Assembly (NCBI RefSeq): GCF_010668805.1
Contig: NZ_WUFT01000031.1
Location: 1 to 45,479, forward strand
DNA length: 45,479 nt
Source: Rhizobium phaseoli
Lineage (GTDB): Bacteria > Pseudomonadota > Alphaproteobacteria > Rhizobiales > Rhizobiaceae
Direction of reading: 5' to 3'
The notes under the pieces: generated by a model
What the model was told of the DNA's origin: nothing
Seen by the model: the letters and a program-made list of their open reading frames with translations, nothing else
The model's database searches: none
Position numbers and translations under genes: made by a program
Shown: positions 27,197-36,177 of the stretch, one piece after another
Layout: every line of letters starts with the position of its first letter
How positions within the stretch are numbered: the first letter of the stretch is position 1

Positions 27197-29236
27197 ATGC
27201 CCGCAAGCATCTTTTCGCGCATCAGCACCAAACTGGCCACGCTTTCCGCCATCGGAATTTTTCTGGTGGCGGTTATGCTTCTCACCGTTTGGCAGGGAGG
27301 CCAGTATGTCTACGAACGCGCGAGATATCAGGAGAGCCAGTTGGTCGTTTCCCGCGATCTGGTCGATGCCAAGGCATCATGGCGCGGCATGCAGGTGGGC
27401 GTGCGCGATCTGCGTCTTGCTACCTCCGCGGACGAGGTTGCCAAGGCGGCCGATTACCTCGCGGCCCGCCATCACTCGGTGATCAAATATCTGGACGATG
27501 CCATGGGTGGACTGCGACTTCAGGCCAACAGGGACCGGATCGTGAAACTCGAAACTCTGGCTGAGAACCTTTTCAACGCCACCGGCGAGATGGTCGAAAT
27601 CGCCAAGGCAAAGGTCGCCCTCAAAGCCGGCGATACCTCACTCGACGCAAAGGAGAGGGATACTCAGGCAAAGCTTCTGGCCGCTTCGGATGAGGCAGCC
27701 AAGCTGATCGATGAGGGAGTGGATTCGGCAAAGGCAATGGCCACGAAGGCGGGGGAAGAGGCGAATGCCGCCGCCGTTCTCGTTCTCTTTCTCAACCTCG
27801 GTATCGCTCTGCTGACCATCTCCACGCTGATCGGTTCTGCCGTTTTTGGCGCACGGGTGATCGCCAAGCCGATCGGCCGGATTACTGCAAGCATGAACGA
27901 TCTTGCCGGGGGCAATCTCGATATCGACATTCCCTTCGCCAACCGGCGCGATGAAATCGGCCAGATGGCCCGTGCCGTCGAGATCTTCAAGGAGAACGGC
28001 GCCAAAGTGCGCGATCTGGATGCCGCCGGCGCGGACAAGCGGGCGAAGGTCATCGAAATGCAGAAGAGCATCGACGCGGCCATTACGGCGGCGGCGGCGG
28101 GCGATTTTACCCATCGCGCGCCTGAGGAATTCGGTTATCCCGATCTCAACTGCATTGTCATCGGCCTCAATCAGCTCATCGCCTCGGTCGACCACGGCGT
28201 TGCGGAAACCCGCCGGGTCGTTTCGGCCCTGGCGAATGGCGACCTGACCGAGAATATGCGCGGCGAGTTTCAGGGTTCCTTCTCGGAGCTGCAAAACAAT
28301 GTCAACGCAACCATGACCAACCTGCGCTCCGTCCTCGGCGAGGTGCGCGCCGCCGTCGATATCATCAATGGCGGCGCCGGCGAGATGCGGATCGCCTCAG
28401 GAAATCTGTCGCAACGCACCGAGCAGCAAGCGGCATCGCTGGAGGAAACCTCTTCTGCGTTGGAGGAGATCACCGTCGCCGTGAAGCACTCGACCGAGCG
28501 CGCATCGGAAGCAAGCCACATGGTCGACGAGGCGAAGACAAGCACCGGCCAATCGAGCGCCGTCGTCAGCCAGGCCGTTTCGGCCATGGGACGGATCGAG
28601 CAGGCTTCCGGCGAAATCAGCAAGATCATCAGCGTCATCGACGAGATTGCCTTCCAGACCAATCTTCTGGCGCTCAATGCCGGTGTCGAAGCGGCGCGCG
28701 CCGGCGAGGCCGGCAAGGGCTTTGCCGTCGTGGCGCAGGAGGTGCGGGAACTGGCGCAGCGTTCGGCCAATGCTGCCAAGGACATCAAGGTGCTGATCAA
28801 CCGCTCCAGCGGGGAAGTCCAATCCGGGGTGAAGCTGGTGACTGCGACGGGCGAGGCGCTCGGCCACATCCAGGACCATGTGGTCAAGATCGACGAGCAT
28901 GTGCGCTCGATCGCAACAGCCGCACGCGAACAGTCGACCGGCCTTTCCGAAGTCTCGACCGCGGTCAATCAGATGGATCAGGTGACGCAGCAGAACGCGG
29001 CCATGGTCGAGGAATCCACAGCCGCGACCAACCGGCTTGCGGAAGAAGCGGCCAACCTTGCCCGACTGATCGCCCGCTTCAAGCTGGATGCCGCTCAACC
29101 GGCCACACGTTCCGTCACCCCCCAAAACAGGCCGGTCGCCTCGCCGGCGCGTGCGCTCGGCCGGAAGCTCGCCGGTGCCTTTGGTGGAAAGGCCGCGACG
29201 GCGACTGCCGCCGCTGCGTCATGGGAAGAATTCTGA
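27197..29236 (+). CDS. Methyl-accepting chemotaxis protein with C-terminal CheR/CheB-type pentapeptide
   Basis: 679-aa transmembrane chemoreceptor. TM1 is at ~13-33 and TM2 at ~195-222, enclosing a ~160-residue periplasmic sensor, probably a four-helix bundle. A HAMP domain follows TM2 (KPIGRITASMNDLAGGNLDIDIP), and a second HAMP-like stretch lies at ~290-375 (AAAAGDFTHRA and ALANGDLTENM). The signalling tip is the conserved EIAFQTNLLALNAGVEAARAGE-type region (~480-505), flanked by long methylation helices. The protein ends SWEEF, matching the xWxxF tether that binds CheR/CheB in long receptors. AGGAA nine bases before ATG 27197 supports the start. The gene stands alone, ending at a strong inverted repeat. 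The ligand is unknown. Confidence 0.93.
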   Translation: MPASIFSRISTKLATLSAIGIFLVAVMLLTVWQGGQYVYERARYQESQLVVSRDLVDAKASWRGMQVGVRDLRLATSADEVAKAADYLAARHHSVIKYLDDAMGGLRLQANRDRIVKLETLAENLFNATGEMVEIAKAKVALKAGDTSLDAKERDTQAKLLAASDEAAKLIDEGVDSAKAMATKAGEEANAAAVLVLFLNLGIALLTISTLIGSAVFGARVIAKPIGRITASMNDLAGGNLDIDIPFANRRDEIGQMARAVEIFKENGAKVRDLDAAGADKRAKVIEMQKSIDAAITAAAAGDFTHRAPEEFGYPDLNCIVIGLNQLIASVDHGVAETRRVVSALANGDLTENMRGEFQGSFSELQNNVNATMTNLRSVLGEVRAAVDIINGGAGEMRIASGNLSQRTEQQAASLEETSSALEEITVAVKHSTERASEASHMVDEAKTSTGQSSAVVSQAVSAMGRIEQASGEISKIISVIDEIAFQTNLLALNAGVEAARAGEAGKGFAVVAQEVRELAQRSANAAKDIKVLINRSSGEVQSGVKLVTATGEALGHIQDHVVKIDEHVRSIATAAREQSTGLSEVSTAVNQMDQVTQQNAAMVEESTAATNRLAEEAANLARLIARFKLDAAQPATRSVTPQNRPVASPARALGRKLAGAFGGKAATATAAAASWEEF

Positions 29237-29272
29237 TGCGAGGGCCAGCCGACGCCCGTTGAAACTTTCCAA

Positions 29273-29312
29273 CTCCAATAAATCTTCCGGCCTACTGGAG
29301 GATTTATTGGAG
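29273..29312 (+). terminator. Long hairpin after the chemoreceptor gene
   Basis: Arms of 16 bp (29273-29288 and 29297-29312) differ at one position; the 8-base loop is GGCCTACT. The arms contain CTCCAATAAATC. No T-run follows, but the length and place 37 bp after the stop fit a terminator. Confidence 0.55.
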
Positions 29313-29433
29313 CGGTGACTGCGGGCGAAATGTTGGAGGCTACGCAGCGGCGATTGCAAACGATCGGCTCACATAGCCCCGATCATCAAAGCCGCATGAT
29401 GGTTTGGCTGGCACGCTTTGCAGATAGCTCCAG

Positions 29434-30069
29434 TCAGCCTTCCAAACTGAGACTTGCCAGCAGCCGGCCGACATAGGCTTCCAAGCCGGCGACCATGTCG
29501 AAGCGGGTGGGGTCGCGCAGCCAGAGCATCTGAAGGCCGTCCATCACTGAGATCAGCTCGGCGGCCATTGCCCTGCTGTCGATCCTGGCGTCGATCGTGC
29601 CGTCGGCAATGGCTCGGTGGAAGGTCGCGGCGATGTCGTTCTGCATCTGGGTGGCGCGCGCGAGAAACCAGGGCTTGGCGGGGTGGTCCTTCATCAGGCT
29701 CTCGGCATTCAGGATGGCGAAGGCCCTGACGACCTCGATCATTTCGGCGTTGCGGCGGAAGATGGCGACCATGCCGTTGAGCAGGGCGCTGAGATCGGAG
29801 CGATAATGCTCGATAAAATCAGCACTTTCGAGATCGCGTTGTGCGAGGATTGCGAGCAGCAGATCGACCTTGGTGGGAAAGTGGTGCAGCAAGCCCGGCA
29901 ACGACAGGCCGACGTCCCGGGCGATGTCGCCGATGGCGGCATTCTGGTAGCCGTCCTCAGCAAAGCGCCGCATCGCCGCCGTCATAATTTCCACGCGGCG
30001 TGTCTCTCCCTTGCTGGATCGGCGCCGTCGTTTTTCCTCTCCGGTCTTCTGTTCCGACAATTCCGCCAT
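29434..30069 (-). CDS. TetR-family transcriptional regulator
   Basis: 211 aa from ATG 30069 (MAELSEQKTG); a longer frame to 30144 is possible but less likely because GAGAG lies near ATG 30069. An Arg-rich start (EEKRRRRSSKGETRR) leads to the helix-turn-helix (~23-75) with AMRRFAEDGYQNAAIGDIARDVGLSLPGLLHHFPTKVDLL-type TetR features. The C-terminal helical domain carries the ligand and dimer surface; it is not recognisable to a specific effector. Divergent from the beta-glucosidase at 30217, with a perfect palindrome in the gap, so it probably represses that gene and itself until a sugar or glucoside-derived signal binds. Confidence 0.88.
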   Translation of the reverse strand: MAELSEQKTGEEKRRRRSSKGETRRVEIMTAAMRRFAEDGYQNAAIGDIARDVGLSLPGLLHHFPTKVDLLLAILAQRDLESADFIEHYRSDLSALLNGMVAIFRRNAEMIEVVRAFAILNAESLMKDHPAKPWFLARATQMQNDIAATFHRAIADGTIDARIDSRAMAAELISVMDGLQMLWLRDPTRFDMVAGLEAYVGRLLASLSLEG

Positions 30070-30157
30070 CGTCTCTCGTCTGCCTCTTGGAGCGGGAATC
30101 GGCCGGCCTTCGGCCGATTTCTTCCATGCTCCCCATTCATACATCAGGCTTGCAGGA

Positions 30158-30188
30158 TTGACATCTTAAAAATACCGAGTAATCGGTA
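30158..30188 (+). promoter_or_regulatory. Beta-glucosidase promoter with palindromic TetR operator
   Basis: A consensus -35 TTGACA is at 30158-30163. The perfect palindrome TACCGA-N4-TCGGTA occupies 30173-30188 and would overlap the -10 region, so binding there would block the promoter. Its size (6-bp arms, 4-bp spacer) is typical of TetR-family sites, and it lies between the two divergent genes. Confidence 0.65.
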
Positions 30189-30216
30189 GGTTTAAGGATT
30201 TCCTTGGGAGGTTTGC

Positions 30217-32679
30217 ATGATCGATTCCATTCTCGACCAAATCACACTCGAGGAGCAGGTCTCCTTGCTATCCGGCGCCGATTTCTGGACGACCGTTCCG
30301 GTCGAGCGTCTCGGCGTGCCGAAGATCAAGGTGACGGATGGGCCGAACGGCGCCCGCGGCGCCGGCTCGTTGGTCGCCGGTGTCAAGGCGACCTGCTTCC
30401 CCGTCGGCATCGCGCTCGGCGCCACCTGGAATCCCGATCTCGTCCGGCAGATGGGTGTGGCGCTGGCGCGCCAGGCAAAGAGCAAGGGTGCTGCGGTGCT
30501 GCTGGCGCCGACGGTGAATATCCATCGCTCCGGCCTCAACGGCCGCAATTTCGAATGTTATTCCGAAGATCCGATGCTGACCGCCGAACTCGCCGTCGCC
30601 TATATCGACGGCGTCCAGGGTGAGGGCATCGCGGCGACGATCAAGCATTTCGCCGGCAATGAATCCGAGATCGAGCGGCAAACCATGTCTTCCGATATCG
30701 ACGAGCGGACGCTGCGCGAAATCTATCTGCCGCCCTTCGAACAGGCCGTCCGCCGCGCCGGCGTGATGGCGGTCATGTCTTCCTATAACCGCCTCAACGG
30801 CACCTATACGAGCGAGCATCACTGGCTGCTGACCAAGGTGCTGCGTGAGGAATGGGGATTTGACGGTATCGTCATGTCCGACTGGTTCGGATCGCATTCG
30901 ACCGAAGAGACGATCAACGCCGGTCTCGATCTTGAAATGCCGGGTCCGGCGCGCGATCGCGGCGAGAAGCTGGTTGCGGCCGTGCGCGAGGGCAAGGTTG
31001 AGGCCGCCACTGTGCGGGCGGCAGCGCGGCGCATGCTGCTCCTGCTCGAGCGGGTCGGCGCCTTCAAGAGCAAGCCCGATCTCACCGAGCGGGCGATCGA
31101 CCTGCCTGAGGATCGGGCGCTGATCCGGCGCCTCGGCGCGGAAGGCGCAGTCCTCCTGAAGAATGATGGCATCCTGCCGCTTGCCAAGACCTCGCTCGAC
31201 CGCATCGCCGTCATCGGACCCAATGCAGCAAGCGCGCGCGTCATGGGCGGCGGCAGTGCGCAGATCGCGGCGCATTATACCGTCAGTCCGCTCGAAGGCA
31301 TTCGGGCCGCGCTTTCCAATGCCAACAGCATCAGCCATGCGGTCGGCTGCCGTCACAACCGTCTGATCGACGTGTTCAAGGGAAAGATCACCGTCGAATA
31401 TTTCAAGGGGCGCGGCTGCAAGGGCAATCCGCTGCATTTGGAGATCGTCGACAAGGGCGAGTTCTTCTGGTTCGAACTGCCGTCGGGCGATCTCGACCCC
31501 GCCGATTTCTCGGCCCGGATGAAGATGCAATTCGTGCCGGAGGAGAGCGGTGATCATGTCTTCGGCATGACCAATGCCGGCCTGGCGCGGCTCTTCGTCG
31601 ATGGTGCGCTGACGGTGGACGGCCATGATGGCTGGACGCGCGGCGAGAACTATTTCGGCACCGCCAATGACGAACAGCACGCCACCGTGGCGCTCGAAGC
31701 CGGCCGCGCCTATGAGATCACCGTCGAGTATGAGCCGTCAATGGCGAGCGGGGAGGGCATCAACCTGATCGCCATTCGTTTCGGTGTGGAAAAGCCGCTC
31801 GGCGAGGCCGATATCGGGGCAGCCGTCCAGACGGCTCGCAATGCCGATCTGGCGCTTCTCTTCGTCGGCCGCGACGGCGAATGGGATACCGAGGGTCTGG
31901 ATCTGCCCGACATGCGGCTTCCCGGCCGGCAGGCGGAGCTGATCGAGCGGGTGGCGGCTGTCAACGCCAACACCGTTGTCGTGCTGCAGACCGGCGGCCC
32001 GGTAGAAATGCCCTGGCTCGGCAAGGTTCGCGCCGTGCTGCAGATCTGGTATCCTGGGCAGGAACTGGGCAATGCCGTCGCCGATGTGCTGTTCGGCGAC
32101 GCCGAGCCCGGCGGCCGCCTGCCGCAGAGCTTCCCGAAGGCGTTGGCCGACAATTCCGCCATCACAAGCGATCCCGCCGTCTATCCCGGCAAAGACGGGC
32201 ATGTACGCTATGCCGAAGGCGTCTTCGTCGGCTACCGTCACCACGACACACGCGCCGTCGAGCCGCTCTTTCCGTTCGGTTTCGGCCTTGGTTATACGCG
32301 CTTCAACTGGGGTGCGCCGCGGCTGTCAGCCGGTGAAATGGGTGCCGAAGGCGTGACTGTCAGTGTCGATCTGACCAATATCGGCGATCGGGCGGGATCC
32401 GAACTGGTGCAGCTTTATGTTCGTTCGCCGAAGACCAAAGTGGAGCGGCCGGACAAGGAGTTGCGCGCTTTCGCAAAGCTATCGCTGCAGCCCGGTGAGA
32501 CCGGTACGGCCACAATGAAGATCCTGCCGCGCGATCTCGCTTATTTCGACGTCGAGGCCGGCGCCTTCCGGGCCGAACCGGGCGACTATCAGCTGGTCGT
32601 GGCGGCGAATGCCGCAGATATCAGGTTCGTCATCGATCTGCCGTCCCCATCCAGCTACGTGCTGCCGCCTTCGTACTAG
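30217..32679 (+). CDS. Beta-glucosidase, glycoside hydrolase family 3 with PA14 domain
   Basis: 820 aa without a signal peptide. GH3 retaining beta-glucosidases release glucose from beta-glucosides. The N-terminal (alpha/beta)8 domain carries VTDGPNGARG, KHFAGNESE and the nucleophile motif GIVMSDWFG (D222). A PA14-like insert (~residues 390-540, VEYFKGRGCKG to FVDGALTVDG) sits inside the second domain, where it commonly affects substrate size. The (alpha/beta)6 sandwich has DLALLFVGRDGEWDTEG, and a C-terminal fibronectin-III-like domain begins near ~690. Length and layout match the Agrobacterium coniferin/cellobiose-type beta-glucosidase group. GGGAGG before ATG 30217 supports the start. Controlled locally by the divergent TetR protein. 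Confidence 0.94.
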   Translation: MIDSILDQITLEEQVSLLSGADFWTTVPVERLGVPKIKVTDGPNGARGAGSLVAGVKATCFPVGIALGATWNPDLVRQMGVALARQAKSKGAAVLLAPTVNIHRSGLNGRNFECYSEDPMLTAELAVAYIDGVQGEGIAATIKHFAGNESEIERQTMSSDIDERTLREIYLPPFEQAVRRAGVMAVMSSYNRLNGTYTSEHHWLLTKVLREEWGFDGIVMSDWFGSHSTEETINAGLDLEMPGPARDRGEKLVAAVREGKVEAATVRAAARRMLLLLERVGAFKSKPDLTERAIDLPEDRALIRRLGAEGAVLLKNDGILPLAKTSLDRIAVIGPNAASARVMGGGSAQIAAHYTVSPLEGIRAALSNANSISHAVGCRHNRLIDVFKGKITVEYFKGRGCKGNPLHLEIVDKGEFFWFELPSGDLDPADFSARMKMQFVPEESGDHVFGMTNAGLARLFVDGALTVDGHDGWTRGENYFGTANDEQHATVALEAGRAYEITVEYEPSMASGEGINLIAIRFGVEKPLGEADIGAAVQTARNADLALLFVGRDGEWDTEGLDLPDMRLPGRQAELIERVAAVNANTVVVLQTGGPVEMPWLGKVRAVLQIWYPGQELGNAVADVLFGDAEPGGRLPQSFPKALADNSAITSDPAVYPGKDGHVRYAEGVFVGYRHHDTRAVEPLFPFGFGLGYTRFNWGAPRLSAGEMGAEGVTVSVDLTNIGDRAGSELVQLYVRSPKTKVERPDKELRAFAKLSLQPGETGTATMKILPRDLAYFDVEAGAFRAEPGDYQLVVAANAADIRFVIDLPSPSSYVLPPSY

Positions 32680-32778
32680 CGGCCGGCTGGCGAGAGCCCG
32701 TATGTTCAAGCCGTGTGCACTGAGCGTCGGCCTTGCAAGGTGCAGTCGATAACGGTCGGTTGAATTGTTCGACCACTC

Positions 32779-33315
32779 TCAGACTGCGTCGGGCTGAGTG
32801 CGGAGATTGGTAACGACGCGCCTGTTCTGCACCTTGCAGGAGCGATCCGTGCAGTCGCGAACTTCGCGATCGTTGCCGTAGCCCCTGGCCCACATACGCT
32901 TGGCATCCACGCCCTTCGAGGTGAGGTAGGCCATCGCCGCATCGGCGCGCTTCTGCGACAGAGTTTCCATTTTGGATGCAGAACCGGAATCGTCGGCAAA
33001 TCCCTGCAGTTTGAGCAGCCAGGTCGGGTTTCTGTTGAGCCAGGCTGCCTGGTTATCCAACGTTGCCATGGCGACGGAATCGAGCGCGGCGGAGTCCTGC
33101 TTGAAGTAAATCCGCCGGCCGACATTGAGGATAAAATCCTCTTCGCTGCCGGCCGCCACTCTTTCGAAACCGGGCGCGGGATCGTTGGTTTGGCCGGTCA
33201 TCGGCGCTGCAGTGGGCTCTTCCAGGGAAGCGATCTCCGTGGTGGAGCAGGCCGCAAGCGCCAGCAGCATGGCCGAGGCGAGAAGGCGCCCCGTGTATCC
33301 GGTCGTGATAGACAT
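32779..33315 (-). CDS. OmpA-like (Pal-type) lipoprotein
   Basis: 178 aa. The N-terminus has a lipoprotein signal with lipobox LALAAC (Cys ~23), so it is anchored by lipid, probably in the outer membrane. A linker (~25-65) precedes an OmpA C-terminal domain (~65-170) with RIYFKQDSAAL, GFADDSG and LSQKRADAAMAYLTSKGVD, then NRRVV, which are the features of peptidoglycan (DAP) binding. A CTDRSC Cys pair near residue ~155 may form a disulfide. It should tie the outer membrane to the cell wall. The gene starts 14 bp after the stop of the L,D-transpeptidase gene, so the two are probably one operon. Confidence 0.85.
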   Translation of the reverse strand: MSITTGYTGRLLASAMLLALAACSTTEIASLEEPTAAPMTGQTNDPAPGFERVAAGSEEDFILNVGRRIYFKQDSAALDSVAMATLDNQAAWLNRNPTWLLKLQGFADDSGSASKMETLSQKRADAAMAYLTSKGVDAKRMWARGYGNDREVRDCTDRSCKVQNRRVVTNLRTQPDAV

Positions 33316-33329
33316 CAGGGTGATATTCC

Positions 33330-34004
33330 TTATTCGACCGGGGTTGTTTGGCTGACCTGAGTGGCTCTTTCAGCCTGGTCGGCGATATGCGGCAGAACCT
33401 GTACGGCCGTGCCGATGGGGCAGCGTTGGTAAAGGTCGATGGCATCTTCGTTGAACATGCGGATACAGCCGCTGGAGGCATCCTTGCCGATGCTCCAGGG
33501 TTCAAGCGTGCCATGGAAGCGGTAGCCGGTATCGACGCCGTCGCGATGGAGGTACATGGCGCGGGGGCCGAGTGGGTTCTTCGGTGAGCCTCCCGCCACG
33601 AATTCCGGCAGTTCGGGATGGCGCTTGCGCATCTCCGGCGGCGGCGTCCAGCGCGGCCAAAGCGATTTGGCGTCGATCGTGGCGCGGCCAAACCACTTGA
33701 AGCCCTCGCGGCCGACGCCGACGCCGTAGCGAATGGCGGTCTTGTTCTCCATGATCACGTAGAGGAAATGGTGCCTGGTATCGACGACAACGGTGCCGAT
33801 CGGCTCGCTGCTGAAGTATTTGACGACCTGGCGGTGCCACTGTTTGTCGATCTTGGCGAAGTTGGTCCCTCGGAACGTCACGCCATTATCGACGATCGTG
33901 CCATCAAAATAGGCAGCCGCCGCGGCGAACGCCGGTCTCCCGACTGCGCCGGCGCCAAGTAACGCCAAACCACCAAGCAAAATATCCCTGCGGGTCCCCA
34001 CCAT
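33330..34004 (-). CDS. L,D-transpeptidase (YkuD domain)
   Basis: 224 aa from ATG 34004, with a GGGGG-type ribosome site upstream; the frame continues to 34028 but that start is less likely. The start TRRDILLGGLALLGAGAVG is a twin-arginine-like signal peptide. The YkuD domain (~70-215) holds the catalytic set HGTLEPWSIG and ASSGCIRM (Cys180), with VGVGREGF and NPLGPRAMYLH as conserved neighbours. These periplasmic cysteine enzymes cross-link peptidoglycan stems 3-3 or attach lipoproteins or outer-membrane proteins to peptidoglycan. The adjacent OmpA-like lipoprotein gene suggests an envelope tethering role. Confidence 0.92.
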   Translation of the reverse strand: MVGTRRDILLGGLALLGAGAVGRPAFAAAAAYFDGTIVDNGVTFRGTNFAKIDKQWHRQVVKYFSSEPIGTVVVDTRHHFLYVIMENKTAIRYGVGVGREGFKWFGRATIDAKSLWPRWTPPPEMRKRHPELPEFVAGGSPKNPLGPRAMYLHRDGVDTGYRFHGTLEPWSIGKDASSGCIRMFNEDAIDLYQRCPIGTAVQVLPHIADQAERATQVSQTTPVE

Positions 34005-34263
34005 CGGCAATATCCCCCTTAAAGCCAAAGCAGCGAAAATCAGTAAAACAGATTTTTCATTTGCGACAACAGAAAATTCTTGTCTTCCCTTAAGGTCGGG
34101 GTCGAGTTGCCGGTCCTATGGGTCTGTATTGTTCGGGGCATTACTCCAAGAGGGCGAGGATGCGCGCGGCAACCAAGGGTCATTTTGCGGGAATGAACCG
34201 TAGGGCGGGCACAGATCTGTGGATTCGCCGGTATGCCCAGCACTCCGCTCAACCCGAGAAAAT

Positions 34264-35199
34264 TCAGGGGAAAAGATCGGGGAGTTCGGACCGTGCGATG
34301 CGTCGCAACCTGACCGCTTCTGCCGCGTCTATCGAACGATAAGGAGAGCGTAAACGCGTTCCCACGGGTCCCCAATTGCCTATGACACTCAAGAGTTTGT
34401 CGAGAGCGGCGTTCGAATAGCCGAGTTGCTGACGAAAAGGGACGATATGGGTTTCCATAAACGCGCAGATACGTCCTTCCAGCTCGAGTGCGCCGTCGAG
34501 ATCGCTTCGCGTCGAGAGCGTCCAGAGCTGAGCACCGCGCGGACTAAGGCAGGCCACATTGGAAAAGGAGCCCGCGGCGACGCCTTCCTTAATGCCGGTT
34601 GCGAGATGATGGCCGGGGACGAAGAGCGAAAGCCCCGACAGATGCCGGCGTGTTTCGGCATACCAGGAAGCGTCGCCATCGGCGAGCTTGATGCCGATCA
34701 CCGCAGGCGCTGCCGCGCAGGCCATGCCCAGTTCCTTGGGCGCCAGCACCCGTTTGGCATGCGGTGGGTTATAGAGGATGAGCGGAATTCCCTCGGCGGC
34801 CTCGGCCGCCCGTTTCAGGAAGTCGACCGCTTCGGCATCGGTGAGCGGCCACCAGTCCGGCAATATGACCTGAATGGCGCGGGGATTGAGCGCGGCGGCG
34901 CGGCGGGCGCGATTGAGCATGATCAGCGGGTCGGGCTGGCAGGCGCCGATCACGAAGGGCATGGAGGAAGCCTTGCAGCGTTCGGCCAGCATCTCCTGGA
35001 TCCTGTCGAATTCCTCCTCGGTCTGATTGTGGAATTCGCCGGCGGTGCCGTTCGAATAGATGCCGTCGACGCCGGCATCGATGAGGATGTCGATCTCTTC
35101 TCCGAGCTTATCGAATTCAATACTGTCATCGGCTGCGATCGGCAGAAGCAGGCTCGCCCAGTTTCCGCCGATGGCCGGATGCGGCGTCTTGACGTTCAT
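34264..35199 (-). CDS. DHDPS/NAL-family lyase or aldolase, copy 2 (last gene of importer operon)
   Basis: 311 aa class I aldolase-type (alpha/beta)8 barrel. Schiff-base lysine K171 is in GIKLADGD, the conserved Tyr143 in LYNPPHAKR, and GTAGEFHNQT replaces the usual GTTGE loop. The Arg of YNVPSRTG in true DapA is not kept in the same place, so dihydrodipicolinate synthase is unlikely. The family includes N-acetylneuraminate lyase, 2-keto-3-deoxy acid aldolases and dehydratases, and deaminases. GGAGAAAACAG precedes ATG 35199. Being in an operon with a peptide/opine-type importer and a second family member, it should act on the imported carboxylated compound; the reaction is unknown. Confidence 0.82.
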   Translation of the reverse strand: MNVKTPHPAIGGNWASLLLPIAADDSIEFDKLGEEIDILIDAGVDGIYSNGTAGEFHNQTEEEFDRIQEMLAERCKASSMPFVIGACQPDPLIMLNRARRAAALNPRAIQVILPDWWPLTDAEAVDFLKRAAEAAEGIPLILYNPPHAKRVLAPKELGMACAAAPAVIGIKLADGDASWYAETRRHLSGLSLFVPGHHLATGIKEGVAAGSFSNVACLSPRGAQLWTLSTRSDLDGALELEGRICAFMETHIVPFRQQLGYSNAALDKLLSVIGNWGPVGTRLRSPYRSIDAAEAVRLRRIARSELPDLFP

Positions 35200-35223
35200 C
35201 TGTTTTCTCCGGTGGATGGCGGA

Positions 35224-36177
35224 TCAGTCGAGGTCGTCGCGAATGCAAGCCTTGAAATGGCTGGGCGCAATCTCCCGCAATTGCGGAACAGCGCGGGCGC
35301 AGGCTTCGAGCGCACTCGGACAGCGCGTGCGAAAAACGCATCCGCTCGGCGGATTGGCCGGGCTTGGAATATCGCCTTTCAGGATCTGCCTGTCACGGTG
35401 GGCATCCGGATCGGGCGACGGAATGGCCGAGAGAAGGGCGCGCGTATAGGGATGCTGCGGTCGCGCGTAGAGATCGGCACTCGCAGCGATCTCCATGATG
35501 CGGCCGAGATAAAGCACGATCACCCGGTCGCAGATATATTCGACGACGGCGAGGTCATGCGAAATGAAAAGCATGGTAAGGCCAAGCCGCTGCTGCAACT
35601 CGCGCAGCAGGTTGATCACCTGCGCCTGGATCGACACGTCGAGTGCTGAGACGGGCTCGTCGGCAACGATGAATTCCGGCGACAACGTCAATGCCCGGGC
35701 GATGCCGATGCGCTGGCGCTGACCGCCGGAAAATTCGTGCGCGTAGCGATTGATCGCCTCAGTGGGCAAATCGACCTGGGCCAACGCGGTTTTCGCTCGT
35801 TCAAGCCTGTCGCGCGCCGATCCGATCCCCTGGATCTTCAGGCCCTCCGTCAGGATTTCACCGATCGTCATGCGCGGCGACAGACTGGCGAAAGGATCCT
35901 GGAAAATATACTGCATGCGTGGCCGTTGCCGTCGGAGCGCCGAGGCGGAAAGTCCGGTGAGTTCCTGTCCGTCGAAACGGACACTGCCTGTGGAGGGTTC
36001 GACGAGCCGGAGGACGGAACGCCCGATCGTGGTCTTTCCGCTGCCAGATTCGCCGACCAGCCCGACGACTTCCCCCTTGCCGATGTCGAAGGAGATACCC
36101 TCAAGAATGTTCAGCCGCGTGCCGCGGGACGTATAATGTTTCGAAAGGTCGCGGACGGAGAGCAGTGGTGCGTTCAT
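35224..36177 (-). CDS. ABC transporter ATP-binding protein, DppF/OppF class
   Basis: 317 aa. Walker A GESGSGKTT, Q-loop IFQDPFASLSPR, signature FSGGQRQRIGIARAL, Walker B FIVADEPVSALD and the H-loop FISHDLAV are present. The C-terminal oligopeptide-type extension with CVFRTRCPSALEAC is characteristic of the class; its Cys residues may hold a metal centre in some members. It starts exactly one base after the stop of the DppD-type gene and pairs with it. Confidence 0.93.
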   Translation of the reverse strand: MNAPLLSVRDLSKHYTSRGTRLNILEGISFDIGKGEVVGLVGESGSGKTTIGRSVLRLVEPSTGSVRFDGQELTGLSASALRRQRPRMQYIFQDPFASLSPRMTIGEILTEGLKIQGIGSARDRLERAKTALAQVDLPTEAINRYAHEFSGGQRQRIGIARALTLSPEFIVADEPVSALDVSIQAQVINLLRELQQRLGLTMLFISHDLAVVEYICDRVIVLYLGRIMEIAASADLYARPQHPYTRALLSAIPSPDPDAHRDRQILKGDIPSPANPPSGCVFRTRCPSALEACARAVPQLREIAPSHFKACIRDDLD

